NCBI GenBank assembly: GCA_041391485.1 | Contig: JAWKNY010000001.1 | Location: 186,001 to 250,000 of the forward strand | Source: JACKAF01 sp041391485 | GTDB taxonomy: Bacteria; Bdellovibrionota; FAC87; UBA2466; JACKAF01 | Direction: 5' to 3' | DNA length: 64,000 nt | In this document: in pieces, positions 60,440 to 64,000 of the stretch | How positions within the stretch are numbered: the first letter of the stretch is position 1 | Layout of the letters: every line of letters starts with the position of its first letter | The notes under the pieces: generated by a model | What the model saw: the letters and a program-made list of their open reading frames with translations, nothing else | Databases searched by the model: none | Told to the model about the DNA's origin: nothing | Translations under genes and position numbers: made by a program

Positions 60440-61669
60440 ATGCCATCAAACAAAACCGAATCTCTCACAATTGTTATCCCTGCTTACAATGAGGAAGACG
60501 CCATCGCTTCCACCATCGAGCGTTGTTTAGCCGCTCGATCGGTGCTGATGGAATCGCTCCCGCTTCACGATGTCGAAATTGTTGTCGTCAGCGACGGCTC
60601 GACCGATAAAACGGTGAAAATCGCCCGTCGCTACGCCGACGTAAAACTCATTGAGTTTGAAAAAAACCGCGGTTATGGCACCGCCATCAAAGAAGGCTTC
60701 CGACAAGGGAGTGGAACGCTCGTCAGTTTCCTCGATGCCGACGGCACCTGCGACCCACTCGATTTCCTGGCTCTTTGTCGCAACCTTCTCGCCCAGCAGG
60801 CGGATTTGGTATTGGGTTCCCGAATGGGAGAAGGCACACGAATGCCCGCCATCCGAAAACTTGGAAACCGCATCTACGCCCTACTCCTCGGATTTCTCTG
60901 TGGCCGAAAAGTTACCGACACGGCAAGCGGCATGCGCGTCATCCGCCGGTCCTCGCTTCGTTTTCTCTACCCCCTTCCCGACGGCCTACACTTTACGCCT
61001 TCGATGAGCTCACGCGCGCTCTTGGGCGGCCTAAAAGTGTTGGAAGTCCCCATCTCTTACGAAGAGCGTGTTGGCGAGAGCAAGCTCAGCGTCTTTAGAG
61101 ACGGCATCCGTTTCTTTGGGACCATCTTTTCCGGGGTCCTTTGCTTCCGACCCGAGCGCTTCTTTCTCATGGGATTCATGCTCTGCGTGGTTTTGACGGC
61201 TGTCCTGGGCCTCTACCCCACCGAATTTTATCTGGAGAACCGTTGGCTCAAGGATTGGATGATCTACCGCTTTGTTGCCTGCTTCCTTCTCGGATCCGCG
61301 GGCTTTCTTTTCCTATGTGCGACCGCCGTCGCCTACGAGCTGAGCTTTCTCGGGCCCGGTGACAAGGCCAACCCGCCTTTCTGGCCCTCGCTCATTGCCA
61401 ATTTTTTTGAGGGGCGTGTTTTACTCGCCTTCATGGGTGTGACCCTACTCGGTTCTGTGGCGCTCATTTTCCCGGGTATCCAGGATCTACTCCGCGACGG
61501 ACACGTGCACCTGCACTGGTCTCGCCTCGTCGTCGGTGGATTTGGAATGCTCGTGGTCTTTCAGGCCGCGGTCACCCATGTTCTCATTCGCGTCACCAAG
61601 CTTTACCAAACCGAAACCGCCTTTCAGAACGCTTCCCCGCTCACCTCTGATCAAAAGGCTCTCGCTTAG
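60440..61669 (+). CDS. Family 2 glycosyltransferase with membrane domain (DPM1/GtrB-like)
   Basis: N-terminal GT2 domain: TIVIPAYNEEDAIASTIERC, VVSDGSTDKTVKIARRYADV, RGYGTAIKEGFRQGSG, VSFLDADGTCDPLDFL and DTASGMRVIRRSSL. The C-terminal half (from about 240) has four or more membrane helices. This is the layout of polyprenol-phosphate glucosyl/mannosyl synthases that feed GT-C enzymes. It is divergent from the GT-C-like gene at 58661-60325 and should supply it with a lipid-linked sugar, by inference. Confidence 0.9.
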   Translation: MPSNKTESLTIVIPAYNEEDAIASTIERCLAARSVLMESLPLHDVEIVVVSDGSTDKTVKIARRYADVKLIEFEKNRGYGTAIKEGFRQGSGTLVSFLDADGTCDPLDFLALCRNLLAQQADLVLGSRMGEGTRMPAIRKLGNRIYALLLGFLCGRKVTDTASGMRVIRRSSLRFLYPLPDGLHFTPSMSSRALLGGLKVLEVPISYEERVGESKLSVFRDGIRFFGTIFSGVLCFRPERFFLMGFMLCVVLTAVLGLYPTEFYLENRWLKDWMIYRFVACFLLGSAGFLFLCATAVAYELSFLGPGDKANPPFWPSLIANFFEGRVLLAFMGVTLLGSVALIFPGIQDLLRDGHVHLHWSRLVVGGFGMLVVFQAAVTHVLIRVTKLYQTETAFQNASPLTSDQKALA

Positions 61670-61856
61670 TTCTCAACTCTTCTCAAGTCCGAGATCTTTT
61701 TTTCAATTTTCTACCGAACTCTTCTCATCACTGAGAACTCTTTGCGCTATACTGCGCCCTTGCTGCGGCATTCGGGGGCATTAAACTAGGCACGCAAGTT
61801 GCTAATTCTCCCCCTAGAACGGCTTTCGGTGAAGAAAGCCGCCGAGGGAAAACTCA

Positions 61857-62352
61857 GTGGAACGAGAATCATCAGAGCACGATCCAAAATCCTTAAAAAT
61901 ATTTCTGGTCCTGGCCTTTTTATGGGGAGTCTTTGGACTGGTTGTTACCGGATACGCGGCGACGCCAGCGCTCCTAAACCCCCCTGGCTTTGACAACCAG
62001 GCCCAGTGGAAAAAAGCCGTGCAAGCCGTAGTCGAGAAAAAGACGCGGATGTCCTGCTTGGCATTCTTCAAGTGGGGGATGGGCGTTTGGATGGCTACTT
62101 TAGTACGAACTACTCGCACTACCTCCAGGAGATTGCCCAGAAACAGACGCAGCTCTTTCTCAAAGTAGCGGCCCAACACCACGCTAAAGACTGGAAGAAG
62201 GCGCTTCGTTACCTGGTGAATGAGAGCAAAGGTCTTCCCCGCAATCTGGAACGCGCGCTCGAAAAGGTGCCGAAAAACTCCCCTGAGTATTCCACGCCCA
62301 AGCGGCTCTCAAGGAGGCCCGCAGTCAGGCAAAGAAATTAGGGAAGGAGTAA
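61857..62352 (+). CDS. Small membrane-anchored helical protein (two frameshifts)
   Basis: Begins at GTG 61857 after GAGGG: MERESSEHDPKSLKIFLVLA then an N-terminal transmembrane helix and QAQWKKAVQAVVEKK. At about 62036, adding one A to AAAAA continues DADVLLGILQVGDGRLDGYF in the next frame. At about 62298, adding one C to CCC continues QAALKEARSQAKKLGKE and stops at 62352. Repaired length is about 165 residues. Periplasmic helical domain, no known family. GGAAGGAG at its end serves the L,D-transpeptidase gene. Confidence 0.55.
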
Positions 62353-62358
62353 GCCCGC

Positions 62359-62849
62359 ATGGCAGACCGAGTCCACCTCCGGGTGGTGGTTCCGAAAACC
62401 GCAACCTCTCCGGCTGGCTTTATGTAGAGCTGGATGGCAACAGGTCACCCGCATGCGAGTACTCGCCCGTGGGAGCCGGGGTCCGGGCGACACCAGTTTC
62501 TTGAAAACGGGAACACCCCCACCGGCGTTTACGACGGTTCCGTTTTTCAATCCACGCAAGATTTTCCCGTCGAAAGTTACGGACCTTGGGGAGCGATTCG
62601 CCTCAAACCGCTTTCGGGAAACGCCTTCACTGCGGAAAGGCTCTTTGGCCGAAGCGGCCTCACTCATCCATGGCGGCTCTCTCGGTGGACCCGGCTATTG
62701 GCGGGAACGGATCCTTACGCGCCACCTACGGTTGCTTACGAGTAAGCAACGACGACATGCACACTCTGCTGCGTCTTCTCATGGAAGACGACGCACACCA
62801 AATGAGCCGCGCCACCCTCCCGGACGTCACTGTTACGATCCAGGAATAA
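62359..62849 (+). CDS. L,D-transpeptidase (YkuD-like), heavily frameshifted
   Basis: Pieces of one protein appear in successive frames: MADRVHL, then PGGGSENRNLSGWLYVELDG, VTRMRVLARGSRGPGDTSFL, ENGNTPTGVYDG to SYGPWGAIRLKPLSGNAF and LFGRSGL, LIHGGSLGGPGYW, and NGSLRATYGCLRVSNDDM to TVTIQE. The IHGG His and the RATYGCLRVSN Cys are the YkuD active site, with Tyr in place of the His of the usual SHGC. Five indels are needed, three of them single missing bases. It would cross-link or edit peptidoglycan. No intact frame exists in the given sequence. Confidence 0.6.
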
Positions 62850-62985
62850 AAGTCTTAACTGAATCTTGTTAAGCATTCCTCGCGTGATACAGAGTAAATT
62901 TGTCGCATTGCGGCGCGCTTTGTGCAATTCTGACCGCGCAACTTACGTTTGTAGAAGGCCTGAGTGCGCCAAACAAGGTTTTGAG

Positions 62986-64000
62986 ATGACTTGGGTAAAC
63001 AAAAACGGGGCTGCCGGGGGCGGAAAATTACGATTACTGGTGGTGGAACCTGGCCCGGCTTTATACCGCGAATCGCTATTCGGGGCGCTCTGTGAGCTTC
63101 CCGATATATCGGTGAGTTTTGCCTCTGGAATGGGAAATGCCGCCAACTGGGCAAAGCGCTACTGCGGGCGATCCATCGAGTTCAATTATAGGATGGAGGA
63201 CTCGCGGAGGCGGTGGAAAAGTTCCGCCGGGAAACTGGTGAGTCTTTTGACGGTGTCCTCACGTACACAGAGGCAGCCGTCCACCATACCAACGAACTAT
63301 CGCACCAGCTTGGTGTGCCGGTAATTTCACGCTTTCGCGACAAGAGCATTCGCAACAAGGGCATCGCCCGCGAAAAGATCTCGCGCGTCTCCGACGCTCA
63401 GCCGTGGTACTGCCGCCTCAAAAGCGAACTCGCCATGAAGACACTTCTCAAGGAAGAGCTGGCTTTTCCGCTCATCGTAAAACCGGCAGAGATGATGCGG
63501 GGTCTGGCCGCTGTTCGCGTCGACAACAAGATCCAACTCAAGGCCGCTTACTTTCGCGCCTCCAACGCAGATTTTTGGAATGAAAAGCTGCGCCCGCGCT
63601 TTCAAGACATCAGCAACGAGGTGCTCGTCGAAGAATACATCGAAGGGCCGGAATATGGCGTCGAGGTGATGGTCCAGCACGGCAAGACGACGGTACTTGG
63701 CATTACCAAGAAGTACCTATGCTCGGGGAACAATTTTGAAGACGCGGGCCACTGCTTCCCGGCTCCGGACGTACCGGGAAAGATTCGATCCCAGGTCGAG
63801 GATCTGATGCGCAAAGTGCACGCGGGACTCATGATCGAAAACAGCTTAACCAACGCTGAAGTGCGCGTCCGCGGTGACAAAGTCTATCTTCTGGAAATCA
63901 ACTGCCGGGTTACTGACGATAGAGTCAGTGACTTAATAGAGAAGGCTTACGGCATTTCTCTCGCCCGCATCCTGGCGGACGTGCATTGTGGCCGCGCGGT
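62986..64000 (+). CDS. ATP-grasp domain protein (partial, one frameshift)
   Basis: Starts MTWVNKNGAAGGGKLRLLVV and shifts at about 63190 to the frame reading LAEAVEKFRRETGESFDGVL, after one missing base. The ATP-grasp signature regions are FPLIVKPAEMMRG, EVLVEEYIEGPEYGVEVMV and KVYLLEINCRVTDDRVSDLI (Glu and Asn as metal ligands). It belongs to the carboxylate-amine ligase type (peptide or amino-acid ligases); the substrate is not identifiable. The gene runs off the end of the window, so its C-terminus is unseen. Confidence 0.8.

Noticed and set aside
61672..61740. Short direct repeats AACTCTTCTCA as a regulatory array
   Set aside because: Only two copies of 11 bases about 55 bases apart in a T/C-rich region; could be chance.
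61740..61785. TGCTGCGGCATTCGGGGG read as the CGI start of a glutamine amidotransferase
   Set aside because: A stop follows within a few codons in that frame and no downstream amidotransferase sequence is found in any frame.

Overview
The window looks like chromosome from a Bdellovibrionota-type (Bdellovibrio-like) Gram-negative bacterium. The main reasons are two short histone-fold proteins of the bacterial (Bd0055-like) kind, a Pal/CpoB envelope locus, many lipoproteins and OmpA/beta-barrel proteins, and a large set of secreted proteases (S41, M14, a matrixin-like protease, two subtilases, an HExxH/TolB-propeller/barrel protein). The taxonomic call is inference from gene content. I see no rRNA, CRISPR array, IS element or prophage.

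Layout. 0-10.6 kb: envelope and secreted hydrolases (S41 protease, metallophosphatase-like lipoprotein, peptidase/propeller/barrel protein, pal-DUF4398-cpoB, matrixin-like protease, CTP-dependent lipid-kinase family protein, M14 carboxypeptidase). 10.7-11.07 kb: histone gene 1 with a good sigma70-like promoter and its own terminator. 11.1-16.5 kb: TPP riboswitch and the thiamine operon thiC-thiO-thiS-thiG-thiDE (fused). 16.5-22.1 kb: co-directional genes DUF423, CoA-binding protein, small OMP, CCA-adding enzyme, meaB, heptosyltransferase-type GT9, heptokinase, with tRNA-Gln(CTG) embedded in the end of the kinase reading frame. 22.1-27 kb: a tandem pair of large paralogous lipoproteins. 27.3-30.1 kb: two polytopic glycosyltransferase-like proteins. 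30.1-35.7 kb: methyltransferases including RsmG, an RluA-type pseudouridine synthase, an RlmI-type methyltransferase and a FAD enzyme. 35.7-38.2 kb: class II aldolase, HSL-type esterase, secreted protein. 38.4 kb: histone gene 2. 38.7-52 kb: exonuclease, alpha/beta hydrolase, acyltransferase-3, EamA permease, subtilase, large acyl-CoA dehydrogenase, secreted unknowns, and a subtilase joined to a seven-blade FG-GAP propeller. 52-61.7 kb: glycoconjugate block (methyltransferase, YVDPGSG small protein, N-acetyl sugar amidotransferase, SMR-like permease, nitrilase, four glycosyltransferases). 61.9-64 kb: small membrane-anchored protein, L,D-transpeptidase, and an ATP-grasp gene cut by the window end.

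Sequence quality matters for every reader. At least fifteen genes are broken by frameshifts, and nearly all can be repaired by restoring a single missing base. One gene (class II aldolase) carries a compensating pair at homopolymers. I read this as residual indel error in the assembly rather than mass pseudogenisation, but the sequence alone cannot prove it. Where a gene is split, I list the open fragments and say how they join.

The most interesting items are the two histone paralogues, a 97-bp inverted-repeat element holding a perfect DnaA box between convergent genes (with a relative of its left half 34 kb away), the PP-loop amidotransferase/nitrilase pairing, and the tRNA inside a coding sequence.
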